Assembly (NCBI GenBank): GCA_964453055.1
Contig: CAYVOD010000026.1
Span: 1 to 22,919 of the forward strand
Direction of reading: 5' to 3'
DNA: 22,919 nt
DNA from: UBA2256 sp964453055
GTDB lineage: Bacteria > Spirochaetota > Spirochaetia > Treponematales > Rectinemataceae
In this document: piece after piece, positions 21,961-22,919 of the stretch
Numbering within the stretch: the first letter of the stretch is position 1
Layout of the letters: every line of letters begins with the position of its first letter
The notes under the pieces: generated by a model
Database searches by the model: none
Seen by the model: the letters and a program-made list of their open reading frames with translations, nothing else
Told to the model about the DNA's origin: nothing
Position numbers and translations under genes: made by a program

Positions 21961-22919
21961 ATGGATACTAAATCGTTGGAGAAGATCGCGCTGTCGATAC
22001 GCAGCCTGAGCATCGACGCGATCAACAAGGCCAATTCGGGCCACCCTGGGCTGCCTTTGGGCGCGGCCGAGCTCGCCGCCTACCTCTATGGCCAGGAAAT
22101 GATATACGACTCAGGCGACCCCTCTTGGATCAATCGGGACAGGTTCGTACTTTCCGCCGGCCACGGCTCGATGCTGCTGTATTCGATACTGCACATGGCC
22201 GGATTCCCCGTAAGCTTGGACGATATAAAGAGCTTTCGCCAGGTGGGCTCCAAGTGCGCGGGACATCCCGAGTACGGCCTCACCCCCGGGGTGGAAACCA
22301 CCACCGGCCCCTTAGGCCAGGGCGTGGCCACGGCGGTGGGCATGGCCATCGGCGAGCGCATGATGGCCGCCAGGCTCAATACCCCCGGACAGACTATCAT
22401 CGATCACTATACCTACGCGCTAGCCGGCGACGGCTGCCTCATGGAAGGCGTGTCGGCCGAAGCCTGCTCCCTGGCGGGACATCTCGGCCTGGGCAAGCTT
22501 ATCCTCTACTACGACTCCAATTCGATCTCCATAGACGGCTCGACGAGCCTGGCCTTCACCGAGGACGTGGGCGCCCGTTTCGCCGCTTACGGCTGGCAGG
22601 TGCTTTCCGGCGACATGTACGATTTCGACGGACTGGCGGCCCTCACCGCCAAGGCCAAGGCTGAAACCCGCAAGCCCAGCCTCATCATCCTCAAGAGCGT
22701 GATCGGCAAGGGTTCGCCCAACAAGCAGGGCACGGCGGGGATACACGGATCGCCCCTGGGCGAGGAAGAAGCCGCCAAGGCCAAGGCAGCCATGGGCATA
22801 CCTCTCGACCAGCCCTTCTGGGTAGCCTCCGAAGCCTACGAGTATTTCGAAAAGCGCAGGGTCGAGCTCAAGGCTCGCAAGATTGCCTGGCAGAAGACAT
22901 TCGAGTCCTGGGGCAAGGC
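21961..22919 (+). CDS. tkt: Transketolase (partial, 3' end outside window)
   Basis: The first 319 residues of a transketolase are present. The enzyme moves two-carbon units between sugar phosphates in the pentose phosphate pathway, using thiamine diphosphate and a divalent metal. Visible are SGHPGLPLGAAELA with H28, the AGHGSMLLYS His 68, GHPEYGLTPGVETTTGPLGQG (H102 onward), the cofactor-binding GDGCLMEGVSAEA (D157) and DSNSISIDG (N187). AAGGAG lies 7 bases before the ATG. It is 89 bases from the oxidoreductase and in the same direction, so it may belong to the same substrate-use locus or have its own promoter. A full protein of this kind is about 650-680 residues. Confidence 0.95.
   Translation, partial: MDTKSLEKIALSIRSLSIDAINKANSGHPGLPLGAAELAAYLYGQEMIYDSGDPSWINRDRFVLSAGHGSMLLYSILHMAGFPVSLDDIKSFRQVGSKCAGHPEYGLTPGVETTTGPLGQGVATAVGMAIGERMMAARLNTPGQTIIDHYTYALAGDGCLMEGVSAEACSLAGHLGLGKLILYYDSNSISIDGSTSLAFTEDVGARFAAYGWQVLSGDMYDFDGLAALTAKAKAETRKPSLIILKSVIGKGSPNKQGTAGIHGSPLGEEEAAKAKAAMGIPLDQPFWVASEAYEYFEKRRVELKARKIAWQKTFESWGK

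Noticed and set aside
1..22919. CRISPR array, tRNA genes, insertion sequences, phage or toxin-antitoxin genes
   Set aside because: No regularly spaced direct repeats, cloverleaf-like segments, transposase motifs or paired small genes of that kind were seen on reading both strands.

Overview
The window is a gene-dense, GC-rich bacterial chromosome segment. The gene set suggests a spirochaete (Treponema/Spirochaeta-like), although this is inferred from gene content and not proved. The pointers are a DUF3798-type binding protein beside a sugar-type ABC ATPase, a membrane-anchored class III nucleotide cyclase, several lipoproteins, a DRTGG/PHP/CBS-ATPase trio and a TRAP uptake operon. There are no rRNA or tRNA genes, CRISPR arrays, insertion sequences or phage genes. 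No stretch longer than about 210 bases lacks a gene.

Left part (1-7161). A minus-strand transporter operon runs from a strong promoter (2745-2772) through a DUF3798-like periplasmic protein, a heavily folded 203-base spacer and a double-domain ABC ATPase cut by the window edge. On the plus strand follow a six-helix membrane cyclase whose catalytic residues are unusual and a lipoprotein of unknown function. A minus-strand operon then encodes a CBS-pair/HATPase protein, a small DRTGG protein and a PHP phosphoesterase. This set often accompanies [FeFe]-hydrogenase genes, but no hydrogenase is visible here.

Middle part (7332-15848). An ABC-2 ATPase and its permease overlap by four bases. Next come a membrane-anchored nuclease related to archaeal Holliday junction resolvase, and a small Ala-rich lipoprotein with its own consensus promoter and terminator. 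After them lie a TIM-barrel sugar-phosphate isomerase/epimerase-like protein and a YgiQ-family radical SAM protein. The radical SAM gene contains a perfect 17-bp inverted repeat that appears to add about 18 residues in frame. A YigZ/IMPACT protein overlaps its 3' end convergently, followed by GTP cyclohydrolase II and a Nudix hydrolase (a two-gene minus-strand operon).

Right part (15866-22919). UvrC starts only 17 bases from the divergent Nudix gene. A consensus promoter (17756-17784) then drives a TRAP transporter operon (DctP, DctQ, DctM) with a Gfo/Idh/MocA oxidoreductase, followed by a transketolase cut by the right edge. The likely logic is uptake of a carboxylated substrate, perhaps a sugar acid, its oxidation or reduction in the cytoplasm, and entry into pentose-phosphate metabolism. 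The substrate itself cannot be read from sequence.

A recurring theme is genes with no Shine-Dalgarno sequence and a -10-like hexamer 6-8 bases before the ATG (11007, 11953, 15848), which suggests leaderless transcripts. The most unusual observations are the in-frame palindrome in the radical SAM gene, the degenerate cyclase and the hydrogenase-less signalling trio.
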